NCBI GenBank assembly: GCA_000961805.1
Contig: LADV01000347.1
Location: 1 to 27,564, forward strand
DNA length: 27,564 bases
Direction of reading: 5' to 3'
Origin: Peptococcaceae bacterium BRH_c23
GTDB taxonomy: Bacteria > Bacillota_B > Desulfitobacteriia > Desulfitobacteriales > Desulfitobacteriaceae
Shown here: piece by piece, positions 1-7,852 of the stretch
How positions within the stretch are numbered: the first letter of the stretch is position 1
How the letters are laid out: every line of letters begins with the position of its first letter
Program-made: the position numbers and the translations under genes
Notes under the pieces: model-generated
What the model was told of the DNA's origin: nothing
The model's input: only the letters and a program-made list of their open reading frames with translations
Databases searched by the model: none

Positions 1-185
1 AGCCACAGACCCGGATTCAGCCCATAGGCTTTACCATATATGGCCTGACTCGCCAGGCTACTCGACAGCAATTGCAGTCTAATCCTGACTTTACCGACAT
101 GCTGTTGTCCCCCAGAGGCTTTCGCATAAAGTTAGTCGGTTGTCTTACATCGCAATGCAGGAGCGATGATTTCTAGGAAATATAT
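1..185. other. Upstream flank, no gene recognised
   Basis: One + strand frame is open from the window edge (base 3) to a TAG at 174-176, so the tail of a truncated gene is possible. The encoded stretch of about 57 residues is rich in R and Q and matches no family I recognise. No -24/-12 promoter for the downstream cluster is visible. The cluster's promoter may lie before the window, or this may be the end of a mobile element. Confidence 0.3.
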
Positions 186-224
186 ATGAAGCGCACAACG
201 TGCGCACAAAGGGAGAGTATTGCT

Positions 225-1235
225 ATGTCAACAAGTTTTGATAAAGACGACTATTTTAAAATTGATCCTGAATTTCATATTGTCGGGGATATGGAACATA
301 TAAACCATTTTCCAGGGGTACAGACCTGGTGGAAATCAATTGAGGGAGTAAAAAGACCAATGAGTGCTTTTATGCCAAAGGCGGCATGGCAGGGGATGGA
401 ACCTTGGGAAATAGAAAAACAGATTGATCCGGAAATGCTAGTGCTAATTTTAGACAAATACGGTATAGATATTGCGTGCCTGCTGCCTGAATCTATGATG
501 GACACCACTGGATACACTTCCCGTTGGTGCTCAAACGGGGAAATGGCTAAGGTGGTTGATAAATATCCGGACCGATTTATCTATCATCCAAACTTGTCTC
601 CCATAAAACATAAAGGAGTACAAAACACTATCTGGGAGATGGAATACTGGGTTAAGGAAAGGGGAGCAAAGATATTCAAGTTTTTTCCCTGTGAAGATAC
701 CTACATTAATGATCCGGAACTTTGGCCATTTTATGAGAAAGCACAAGAACTCGGCATTGTGCTATGTATCCACACTGGTTTTTGTTGGACTCCCCCAGGG
801 AAGAGTAAGTACACTTTACCTATCATGCTTGATGATGTAGCAAGGGATTTCCCGGGACTAAAATTGGTCGCTTTCCACATGGGATATCCTTATTGTGATG
901 ATTTAAATATGGTTGCCATGGGACACCCCAATGTTTACCTTAGCCTGAGTTTACTCGTTCCCTGGGCTTTGGATGCTCCGCGAAAATTCGGCAAAATATT
1001 GGGAGAGGCCTTGCGTTTTGCCGGACCAGAACGAATCTTTTGGGGGACGGACTGTCCAGGGCTTAGCTTTGTAGCGAAATTTGCAGTCATGGGAATGCGT
1101 GAATATCAGTTCTCCAAGGAACTTCAAGAGGAATATGGCTATCCGGAAATTACCGATGAAATTCGTCGCATGATTTTTGGGGGTAACTTGGCGCGGCTAT
1201 TGGGTATTGATCCTACTGTCAGAAGAGTCAAATAA
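225..1235 (+). CDS. Amidohydrolase-family (COG2159/PF04909) TIM-barrel hydrolase or decarboxylase
   Basis: The 336-residue protein looks like a metal-dependent TIM-barrel enzyme of the ACMSD / gamma-resorcylate decarboxylase branch of the amidohydrolases. Candidate metal ligands are E16-x-H18 near the N-terminus, H183 in CIHTG and D276 in GTDCP, with H218 in AFHMG as a likely catalytic residue. The N-terminal E-x-H motif, instead of H-x-H, is the pattern of resorcylate-type decarboxylases, so decarboxylation is as likely as hydrolysis. Family members also act on ring-cleavage products. I chose the ATG at 225 because a GGGAG box at 211-215 precedes it; an in-frame ATG at 186 lies within an AT-rich stretch without such a box. 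It is the first gene of a run of five closely spaced genes, with the acyl-CoA dehydrogenase 30 bases downstream, which suggests it produces or removes a carboxyl group in the same pathway. Substrate unknown. Confidence 0.8.
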   Translation: MSTSFDKDDYFKIDPEFHIVGDMEHINHFPGVQTWWKSIEGVKRPMSAFMPKAAWQGMEPWEIEKQIDPEMLVLILDKYGIDIACLLPESMMDTTGYTSRWCSNGEMAKVVDKYPDRFIYHPNLSPIKHKGVQNTIWEMEYWVKERGAKIFKFFPCEDTYINDPELWPFYEKAQELGIVLCIHTGFCWTPPGKSKYTLPIMLDDVARDFPGLKLVAFHMGYPYCDDLNMVAMGHPNVYLSLSLLVPWALDAPRKFGKILGEALRFAGPERIFWGTDCPGLSFVAKFAVMGMREYQFSKELQEEYGYPEITDEIRRMIFGGNLARLLGIDPTVRRVK

Positions 1236-1265
1236 TATCTAGTAACGGATAAGGAGGGGGTCACA

Positions 1266-2435
1266 TTGGATTTTAGTCTAAATGAAGATCAACTAATGCT
1301 AAGGGACAACATGCGAAAGTTTTGTAAGAAAGTACTTACTCCCGAATACGTAGCCTGGTTAGATGAAAACACAGATTTTGTACCTGACGATTTATGGCAG
1401 AAATTCTTAGACCTTGGATTCTTCGGAATATGTATTCCTGAGGAATACGGCGGAGCTGGTATGAGCTTTACCGACTTCGTTCTTGTCGGTGAAGAGATTG
1501 CGACAGCATCTTGGACGACTGCCATGTGTGTGATGGGCCCGGTAAGTTTCGGTTCACACATTATTATGCAAATGGGAACTAAAGAACAAAAAGATTTTTT
1601 CTTACCTAAGATTGTAAAGGGGGAACTCAAGTTTTCGCTGGCCATGACTGAACCTGGTGGTGGAACGGATATTATTAATGCTCTGAAATCCACAGCTGTT
1701 AAAAAGGGTGACAAATGGGTCATCAACGGACAGAAGGTTTTCATCACTGCGGGACATGTATCCGATTATCATTTGGTAGTTGCTTTAACAGACGACTCAA
1801 AAACCAATAAACGTCATAAATGTATATCCTGTTTTTTGGTGGATGCCAAAAATACACCGGGCATAACTGTTCGCTTAATTAAGAAGGTTGGCGGGCACGG
1901 CTGTGGAACGACCGAGATATTTTATGATAATGTTGAAATTCCTGAAAGCGCCTTACTGGGTGAACTGAATAATGGCTTTATGACTCTTCTAGAAGTAATG
2001 AATCCCGAGAGAATCGTTACAGCCCTTTTCTCTCTAGGTATTGCTAAAGCTGCCTATCAGGCTGCCCATCAATATTCTCTGGAAAGATACGCTTTTGGCA
2101 AACCTATTGGCCAGTTTATGGCTGTTCAACACTACTTAGCCGATATGATGATCGAAATTGAGAATGCTACGAATCTTATCTACAAATCTTGTTGGTTAAT
2201 GGAACAGGAGTTACCCTACAACAAAGAAGCGGTAATGGCTAAGATTGTAGCGTGCAAGGCCTCAGAAATTGCTGCCATCAAGGGATCAGAAATTTTTGGC
2301 GGGTATGGTTTCTGTATGGAATATGAAATGCAGCGCCACTTTAGGGATTACAGACAAATGCAATTTTCCCCCATTAATGACGAAATGGCTAAAAACATGC
2401 TTGCAGGCTGGTCGGGCTTACCCAAGTCGTATTAA
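1266..2435 (+). CDS. Acyl-CoA dehydrogenase
   Basis: This 389-residue cytoplasmic flavoprotein should introduce an alpha,beta double bond into an acyl-CoA, passing electrons to an electron-transfer flavoprotein that is not encoded in the window. The family signature AMTEPGGGTD lies at 126-135. The probable catalytic base is E352 in GGYGFCMEYEMQR, the position used by short-chain and many bacterial acyl-CoA dehydrogenases. Length is typical (about 380-390). The start is a TTG at 1266 placed 6 bases after the strong ribosome site AAGGAGGGGG; no ATG upstream is better. It lies 30 bases after the amidohydrolase and 26 before the thiolase-like gene, so co-transcription is very likely. Chain length or ring specificity cannot be read. 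Confidence 0.93.
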   Translation: MDFSLNEDQLMLRDNMRKFCKKVLTPEYVAWLDENTDFVPDDLWQKFLDLGFFGICIPEEYGGAGMSFTDFVLVGEEIATASWTTAMCVMGPVSFGSHIIMQMGTKEQKDFFLPKIVKGELKFSLAMTEPGGGTDIINALKSTAVKKGDKWVINGQKVFITAGHVSDYHLVVALTDDSKTNKRHKCISCFLVDAKNTPGITVRLIKKVGGHGCGTTEIFYDNVEIPESALLGELNNGFMTLLEVMNPERIVTALFSLGIAKAAYQAAHQYSLERYAFGKPIGQFMAVQHYLADMMIEIENATNLIYKSCWLMEQELPYNKEAVMAKIVACKASEIAAIKGSEIFGGYGFCMEYEMQRHFRDYRQMQFSPINDEMAKNMLAGWSGLPKSY

Positions 2436-2461
2436 GAATTTATAAAAAAGGAGGTACACGT

Positions 2462-3637
2462 ATGAGCAAAGGAGAGTTAGCAATTATCGGAAGTGGTGAA
2501 GTACCGTGCGGTTACTATCCCGACCGAAAAATGCTGGAAATAGCATCTTTGGTTGGCTACAAGGCAATCAAAGACGCAGGTATAAATAAAAACCAGATTG
2601 ACGCAGTCATCGGTCAGATGGCGATACTGGATGGTGACTGGAATACCGAGGTTACCTTCGGGAGGCTACCTGAGGCCTTAGGCCTTAAGAATTGTAAAAA
2701 CACCCAGCTAGTTTCCGGAGGTGGAGGTTCAAGCCATGCAGTGCGCAAAGCTGCAGCAGGACTGTTGTTAACCGGAGCAGCAGAAATGGTGCTTATCATT
2801 CACGCTCAGAAGTTTTCGGATTTTACACCGGGGCAGCAGGCGGAAGGCTTTGCCAAGGCTGGTTGCGACCCGGAATGGGAAATCCCCTACGGTATGAATT
2901 TCAACGCCTTGGGCGGTATGATTGCTGAGAGATATATGTACGAAACCGGTACTACCCCAGAGGAAATTGCGGCAGTGAGTGTATCACACCGCAAATGGGC
3001 TCAACTACAGGACAACGCTATGTTTAAGAAAGACCTAGCAATTGAACAGGTTCTCAAAGCTAAAATGGTGGCTACACCCTATACCACTTTAATGTGTAAT
3101 GTACTGGCTGACGGGGGAAGTGCGTTTATTATGACTACAGCTGAGCGGGCGAAAAAGCTGGTACCCAAACCCGTGTACCTGTTGGGCGAGGGTTCCAGGT
3201 TCTCACACCGCAACCTGACCAAGTGTGCAGATTTGACCAGAATGGTGAATGAACCACCAGCTTTGGACGCTTACAAAATGGCTGGTCTTGGCCCCGAAGA
3301 TATGGATATTGCTCAGGTTTACGGTGCATATCCAGCTAATATATTAATGTTTTTTGAAGCGATGGGATTTGCGAAACGGGGGGAAGGCGGAAAGGCTTTC
3401 CTAAGAGGAGATACTTGGCCGGGGGGCAGGATTCCAACCTGTACCAACAGTGAAGCCATGTCCTTTGGTCATACAGGTACCGGTGTAGGTACAGCTTTAT
3501 TAGTAGAATCTGTTCGCCAGTTGCAGGGTAAGGCTGGCAGAGCTCAGGTACCTGGAGCACGTTTCCTTATTGAAAATTGTGGTGGCGGCGCTTGGATGGA
3601 TACGCACATGGCGATACTTGGCAATGAAATTTCATAA
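2462..3637 (+). CDS. Thiolase-fold protein lacking the nucleophilic Cys (possible CoA-dependent aldolase)
   Basis: The 391-residue protein has the thiolase/SCP2 fold by sequence: a glycine-rich active-site loop at 85-91, an ADGGSA motif at 216-221, GHTGTG with H337, and a C-terminal CGGG with C373. The loop that normally carries the acyl-accepting cysteine reads VSGGGGSS here, so glycine sits where Cys is expected (about residue 87-88). The nearest Cys, C78, is about ten residues too early. The Ltp2-type steroid side-chain aldolases are thiolase-like proteins that work with a DUF35 partner and do not use a Cys nucleophile. The next gene here encodes DUF35, so retro-aldol cleavage of a beta-hydroxyacyl-CoA is a reasonable guess. 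Y287, in the QVYGAYP segment, is a candidate catalytic Tyr. A noncanonical thiolase of the BbsAB type is the alternative. Confidence 0.85.
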   Translation: MSKGELAIIGSGEVPCGYYPDRKMLEIASLVGYKAIKDAGINKNQIDAVIGQMAILDGDWNTEVTFGRLPEALGLKNCKNTQLVSGGGGSSHAVRKAAAGLLLTGAAEMVLIIHAQKFSDFTPGQQAEGFAKAGCDPEWEIPYGMNFNALGGMIAERYMYETGTTPEEIAAVSVSHRKWAQLQDNAMFKKDLAIEQVLKAKMVATPYTTLMCNVLADGGSAFIMTTAERAKKLVPKPVYLLGEGSRFSHRNLTKCADLTRMVNEPPALDAYKMAGLGPEDMDIAQVYGAYPANILMFFEAMGFAKRGEGGKAFLRGDTWPGGRIPTCTNSEAMSFGHTGTGVGTALLVESVRQLQGKAGRAQVPGARFLIENCGGGAWMDTHMAILGNEIS

Positions 3638-3654
3638 TGGAGGGAGGACAAAAG

Positions 3655-4068
3655 ATGAGTTTAGATTACAATAAGCCACTACCAAAACCACAGAAGTGGA
3701 GTCAAGAATTCTGGAACGGAACTAAAATAAATAAGCTCCTTCTGAAAAAATGCAAAGAATGTGGACATTTAGATTTTCCGCCTTATATGTTCTGTACTGA
3801 ATGTATGTCCCCGGAATCTGAATGGGTTGAATCTACTGGTAAAGGCATAATTTATTCCTTTTCCACCACCTATTTAGGAGCACCCCCGGCTTTTATTAAA
3901 GGCCAGCCTTATACATTGATCTTTGTTGATCTGGAAGAAGGAGTCCGTATACTCAGCAAAATCGTGGATTGCGAAGTGACAGATGTTAAAATCGGAATGA
4001 AAGTAGAGGCGGTATTTGATGCCGTAACCGAAGATACAACTCTTGTCATGTTCCGACCAGTAAAATAA
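3655..4068 (+). CDS. DUF35 zinc-ribbon / OB-fold protein, partner of the thiolase-like protein
   Basis: The 137-residue protein has the DUF35 layout: an N-terminal helix, a rubredoxin-like zinc ribbon with C33, C36, C47 and C50, then an OB-fold domain (about 58-137). Such proteins form complexes with thiolase-like subunits (the BbsA and ChsH2 types are examples), binding acyl-CoA and shaping the active site. I placed the start at ATG 3655 because GGAGGGAGGA at 3639-3648 lies 6 bases before it. An in-frame ATG at 3637, overlapping the thiolase stop as TAATG, contains that ribosome site and is unlikely. The close junction with the upstream gene supports translational coupling and a stoichiometric complex. 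Confidence 0.88.
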   Translation: MSLDYNKPLPKPQKWSQEFWNGTKINKLLLKKCKECGHLDFPPYMFCTECMSPESEWVESTGKGIIYSFSTTYLGAPPAFIKGQPYTLIFVDLEEGVRILSKIVDCEVTDVKIGMKVEAVFDAVTEDTTLVMFRPVK

Positions 4069-4083
4069 GAGGGGGTAAGGTAA

Positions 4084-4899
4084 ATGACAGAGTATAACCC
4101 CAATTTTAAATACCTAATTTATGAGAGAAAAGGGACAAATGGTGAGGCTCTTTGGCTGACCATGAATAATCCTTTAATGAAAAATGCGCTCAATGAACCC
4201 ATGCAGCTGGAGTTGATTGAAGCGTTAGAACACACTTTAAACGATAATTCTATTCGTTGTGTGGTACTAACCGGATCGCCGGAAGGCGGTGCTTTCTGCG
4301 CTGGGGGAGACATTAGTCTGCTTAACAAATTGAACAACCTAGACGGATATGACTATTCATATCATCGCGGGAACCATATTCAGCATTTGTTTACTTATAT
4401 GGAAAAACCGGTCATTGCAGCGGTTAATGGATATTGCTTGGCAGGTGGGTTGGAATTAGCCTTGTGTGCCGACTTCATTTATGCCTCGGAGAAAGCCTCT
4501 TTTGGATTGATGGAAATCAACTTGGGTGTTCTAGCGGGATGGGGCGGAATGACCCGACTTCCCAGAAAAATACCAGTTAACCGAGCTAAGGAAATGATTT
4601 ACACAGCAGAACTGATTAAGCCTGATGAAGCATTGCGGATTGGTTTGGTAAATAAAGTATTTGCGCCCGATGAACTAATCCCTGCAGTCGAGAAAGCCAT
4701 CGCAGCCATATTGTCCAAGCCTCCGCTAGCTGTTCGGGCGGCCAAGACGGTAATTAATGACGGAATCACTTGTGATAGCATTCAGGCTGCGCAGACGATC
4801 GAACGGGCTATGAATATGTGGTTGGTGAACACCGAGGATTTCAAAGAAGGTACTGCCAGCTTCCTGGAAAAGCGTAAACCGGAATTTAAAGGAAAATAA
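4084..4899 (+). CDS. Enoyl-CoA hydratase/isomerase family (crotonase fold)
   Basis: The 271-residue protein is a crotonase-fold enzyme. The first oxyanion-hole segment is FCAGGDI (71-77) and the second is GYCLAGGLELAL (116-127). The two acidic residues used by true hydratases are present: E124 in GGLELA and E144 in MEINLGVLAGWGG. Hydration of the enoyl-CoA made by the acyl-CoA dehydrogenase is therefore the likely reaction, giving the beta-hydroxyacyl-CoA that the thiolase-like/DUF35 pair could cleave. Crotonase-fold ring hydrolases are an alternative. The gene starts 15 bases after the DUF35 stop with a GAGGGGGTAAGG ribosome site. It closes the first five-gene run; 162 noncoding bases with a hairpin follow. 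No 3-hydroxyacyl-CoA dehydrogenase is encoded nearby, which fits direct aldol cleavage. Confidence 0.92.
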   Translation: MTEYNPNFKYLIYERKGTNGEALWLTMNNPLMKNALNEPMQLELIEALEHTLNDNSIRCVVLTGSPEGGAFCAGGDISLLNKLNNLDGYDYSYHRGNHIQHLFTYMEKPVIAAVNGYCLAGGLELALCADFIYASEKASFGLMEINLGVLAGWGGMTRLPRKIPVNRAKEMIYTAELIKPDEALRIGLVNKVFAPDELIPAVEKAIAAILSKPPLAVRAAKTVINDGITCDSIQAAQTIERAMNMWLVNTEDFKEGTASFLEKRKPEFKGK

Positions 4900-4920
4900 T
4901 TGGGTAGGAAAAGTTAAATA

Positions 4921-4963
4921 TTAGGGGAGTCAGGCAAAACAACGGGAACCCTGACCCCCTTAA
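4921..4963. repeat. Hairpin between the two catabolic gene runs
   Basis: Arms 4921-4934 (TTAGGGGAGTCAGG) and 4950-4963 pair over 14 positions with one G-U and one A-C mismatch, around a 15-base loop. The 3' side lacks a clean T run, so a classical terminator is doubtful. The GTCAGG/CCTGAC palindrome resembles REP-like intergenic elements. It may also reduce read-through or protect the upstream mRNA. Confidence 0.45.
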
Positions 4964-5061
4964 ATAACACATTTTCTAAGGCAGAGTATGCAAGGACCCA
5001 ATGTATCGTTAATAAACCCATAAATCTCCAGAGTGGTTTAGGTAGGGAGTTGAAATAACAG

Positions 5062-5736
5062 ATGGCAAAACTAGTTAGACTGGAAGAAGCAATTAGCAAG
5101 GTAGAGGATGGGATGACCCTAATGGTCGGAGGTTTTATTGGGTGCGGAGCCCCCGACCAACTCCTAGAAGAAGTTTGCCGGAAGGGAACCAAAGAGTTGA
5201 CGCTCATCGCTAATGATACAGGCATTCTTGGGGATGCGATGTCTCAACTTATCGTTAAACGATGCGTAAGTAAGCTCATCGCAACCCACATTGGCACGAA
5301 TAAAGAAACCGGAAAGCAAATGACTGCCGGTGAACTTGATGTAAAACTTGTCCCTCAGGGGACATTGGTCGAACAGATTCGAGCAGCAGGAGCAGGTTTA
5401 GGGGGAATCCTAACCCCAACAGGGATTGGAACGATTATAGAAGAAGGTAAGCAGAAACTAGTGATTAACGGAATAGAATATCTTCTGGAACTCCCCGTGC
5501 GAGCCAATGTGGCCTTGTTAAATGCCTTTAAAGCGGACAAGGCAGGAAATCTCGTATATCATCGTTCTGCCCGGAATTTTAATCCATTAATGGCCATGGC
5601 CGCAGATCTAGTTATAGCTCAAGTGAATCAGATCGTTGAAGTTGGGGAGATCGACCCGGATGAAGTCATAACCCCGGGTATTTTTATAGATTATTTGGTT
5701 CAGAAACAGCCTCAGGAGGTGTCCAAGGTTGGATAA
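5062..5736 (+). CDS. atoD: CoA-transferase alpha subunit (AtoD type)
   Basis: The 224-residue protein is the alpha subunit of a family I 3-oxoacid/acetate-type CoA-transferase. The N-terminal GGFIGCGAPDQL segment, the GTLVEQIRAAGAGLGG stretch and the C-terminal TPGIFIDYLV are typical of AtoD/ScoA subunits. With the beta subunit it would move CoA between a donor such as acetyl- or acetoacetyl-CoA and the pathway acid. The beta gene overlaps it by 8 bases, so a fixed ratio is expected. The ribosome site before ATG 5062 is weak and distant (GGGAG about 13 bases upstream). The preceding 162 bases carry a hairpin but no obvious -24/-12 promoter. The natural acid is not deducible. Confidence 0.92.
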   Translation: MAKLVRLEEAISKVEDGMTLMVGGFIGCGAPDQLLEEVCRKGTKELTLIANDTGILGDAMSQLIVKRCVSKLIATHIGTNKETGKQMTAGELDVKLVPQGTLVEQIRAAGAGLGGILTPTGIGTIIEEGKQKLVINGIEYLLELPVRANVALLNAFKADKAGNLVYHRSARNFNPLMAMAADLVIAQVNQIVEVGEIDPDEVITPGIFIDYLVQKQPQEVSKVG

Positions 5737-6382
5737 GGAAGCGAGGATGGAGTGGCTTATAAAACGAGTGGCTAAAGAATTCAATGATGGAGATGTCGTA
5801 AATTTAGGAATTGGGATGCCAACTAAAGTAGCAAACGCTTTGCCAGAAGGAATAAAAATTATTCTTCAGTCTGAAAACGGCTTCATGGGGGTAGGCCCTG
5901 CCCCGGAAGCGGGAAAAGAAGATCCCGACACGGTTAATGCAGGAGGGCAATATGCAAGCATTTTACCGGGAGGATGCTGCTTTGACAGCGCCACGTCGTT
6001 TGCCATCATCCGGGGCGGTCATGTGGATGCTACGGTGCTCGGCGCCCTTCAAGTGGATGAAGAAGGGAATTTGGCCAACTGGATGGTTCCGGGCAAGCTC
6101 GTACCGGGCATGGGTGGGGCAATGGATCTGGTTGTGGGTGCGAAACGCGTTATTGTGGCCATGGAGCATATGGCCAAAAATGGTGGTTTTAAAGTATTGA
6201 AGAAGTGTACCTTGCCTTTGACGGCAGCAAAACAAGTCAATCTGATTATCACGGAAATGGGAGTCTTGGAAGTGACCTCTAAGGGTTTGGTTCTTAAGGA
6301 GATGGCCCCGGGCGTAACCTTCGAGGAAGTACAAGCCTGTACGGAGGCTTCTCTGATCACACCAGAAAAGATTGCAGTATGA
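5729..6382 (+). CDS. atoA: CoA-transferase beta subunit (AtoA type)
   Basis: The 217-residue beta subunit carries the family I active-site motif SENG with E49, the glutamate that forms the glutamyl-CoA thioester, followed by GFMGVGPAP. The start is probably the TTG at 5729, which has AGGAGGT 8 bases upstream and overlaps the end of the alpha gene. An ATG at 5747 is possible but has a poorer ribosome site. Length is typical for AtoA. It works only with the alpha subunit. The following single-chain CoA-transferase begins 66 bases later. Confidence 0.93.
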   Translation: MDKEARMEWLIKRVAKEFNDGDVVNLGIGMPTKVANALPEGIKIILQSENGFMGVGPAPEAGKEDPDTVNAGGQYASILPGGCCFDSATSFAIIRGGHVDATVLGALQVDEEGNLANWMVPGKLVPGMGGAMDLVVGAKRVIVAMEHMAKNGGFKVLKKCTLPLTAAKQVNLIITEMGVLEVTSKGLVLKEMAPGVTFEEVQACTEASLITPEKIAV

Positions 6383-6448
6383 CTATGTATGACAATTATC
6401 TAATTTTAGAAAATAAACTATTATTATTTAGCAAAGAAGGAGATAATT

Positions 6449-7789
6449 TTGCATTCATCAATATTTCATGAAGAATACAAACGGAAGTTAAGGTCACTGG
6501 AAGATGCCGCCAAGCTAATTCAATCTGGAGACAAGATAGTGTCAAATCAATGTGCCAGCGAACCGGTAGGTTTATTAAATGCCATCGGTAAACGGGCAGA
6601 AGCAGGAGAATTTAACGATGTTGAGTACATTGGGTTTGGGCCTACATTATCGATAGATTGGATAAAACCCGAAGTTTATCCCCACTTAAGGGTAAATTCA
6701 GCTTTTATTCTTTCTCCTAAAGTGAGAGAGGCCGTAAATAAAGGATACGCAAATTTTATTCCAAACAATGCACATAATCTTCCTAAAACTATAACTAACT
6801 ACATGTTAAAAAACCTTCCGCCAGGGAAGGCCAAAGTTATATCCAGTTCCGCACCAATGGACAAAAATGGGTATTTCTGTACAGCCACTGCACCCTTGTA
6901 TTTTCATGAGCCAGCGCAGATGCAAAATACGATGGTGATCATGGAAGTTAACGAGAATCAGCCCTGGGTATTTGGGGATAACTTCATACACATATCGCAG
7001 GTTGATTATGTTGTAGAAAGTACCCAACCATTATTTTCGATACCTCCGGTGACAGATGGCTCGGCAGAGGATATTGCCATAGCTGATTTATTATTAGAAA
7101 TGATTGAGGATGGGTCTACAATACAGTTGGGCATTGGTGGGATGCCTAATATACTAGGCAAACTTCTGGCCAATAAGCATGATTTAGGGGCCCATACGGA
7201 GATGCTGGGAGATGCCTATAAATACCTATGGGAATTAGGCGTCCTAAATGGGAAAAAGAAAACCTTGAGTCGCGGTAAAATATGTGCCTGTTTTGCTATG
7301 GGGTCAGTGGAAACGTATAAGTGGATGCACGAGAATCCGGCGGTGGAGATGCACGGCCAGGCTTGGACCAATAATCCATATATAATAGCTCAAAATAATA
7401 AAGTAATATCCATAAATCAAGCCATTGAAGTAGATCTAACTGGTCAGGTTGCTTCAGAAAGCATTGGCCCGAGGATACATAGTGGTACAGGTGGTCAGTT
7501 GGATTTCACTAGGGGAGCACAGCTATCGTCTGGGGGGAAAGGCTTTATCTGCCTTCGCTCGGCAGCCGACACTAAGAGTGGCAGAATTTCAAAGGTTGTT
7601 CCGTTGTTAAAACACGGTTCTGCGGTAACGACTCCCCGCCAGGACGTAAATTACGTCGTAACTGAATACGGGGTTGCCCAACTTCAAGGGAAGAGTATGA
7701 GAGAGCGTGCACAAGAGTTAATAAGTATTGCTCATCCTGATTTTAGAGCCGAACTCCGCGAAGAGGCGAGAATACTTAATTTGTTTTAA
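6449..7789 (+). CDS. Single-chain CoA-transferase, acetyl-CoA hydrolase/transferase family (copy 1)
   Basis: The 446-residue protein belongs to the family of butyryl-CoA:acetate and 4-hydroxybutyrate CoA-transferases. Visible motifs are QLGIGGMPN (226-234), GAHTEM with E251 as the probable glutamyl-thioester nucleophile, GQVASESIG (332-340), SGTGGQLDF (345-353), and the C-terminal VTEYGVAQLQGKSMRERA. The start is TTG 6449 with AAGGAG 6 bases upstream. A second copy at 13714-15051 is about four-fifths identical by eye. Differences cluster in the first 20 residues, around 106-122 and around 303-320, while the catalytic core is nearly unchanged. It probably activates the pathway acid at the expense of acetyl-CoA, or releases an end product. 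Confidence 0.92.
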   Translation: MHSSIFHEEYKRKLRSLEDAAKLIQSGDKIVSNQCASEPVGLLNAIGKRAEAGEFNDVEYIGFGPTLSIDWIKPEVYPHLRVNSAFILSPKVREAVNKGYANFIPNNAHNLPKTITNYMLKNLPPGKAKVISSSAPMDKNGYFCTATAPLYFHEPAQMQNTMVIMEVNENQPWVFGDNFIHISQVDYVVESTQPLFSIPPVTDGSAEDIAIADLLLEMIEDGSTIQLGIGGMPNILGKLLANKHDLGAHTEMLGDAYKYLWELGVLNGKKKTLSRGKICACFAMGSVETYKWMHENPAVEMHGQAWTNNPYIIAQNNKVISINQAIEVDLTGQVASESIGPRIHSGTGGQLDFTRGAQLSSGGKGFICLRSAADTKSGRISKVVPLLKHGSAVTTPRQDVNYVVTEYGVAQLQGKSMRERAQELISIAHPDFRAELREEARILNLF

Positions 7790-7852
7790 GCTTGCATTTG
7801 TGGTCTTTGCTTAATAGTTTCTGCCACTTCCAACTTTGGGAGGAGGATTAAT

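Noticed and set aside
191..205. Palindrome GCGCAC-AAC-GTGCGC before the first gene
   Set aside because: The 6-bp stem with a 3-base loop is perfect but single-copy and close to the ribosome site; too little to call an operator or terminator.
5937..6200. 87-codon + strand frame within the AtoA gene
   Set aside because: It is a shifted reading of a clearly conserved gene and has no independent ribosome site.
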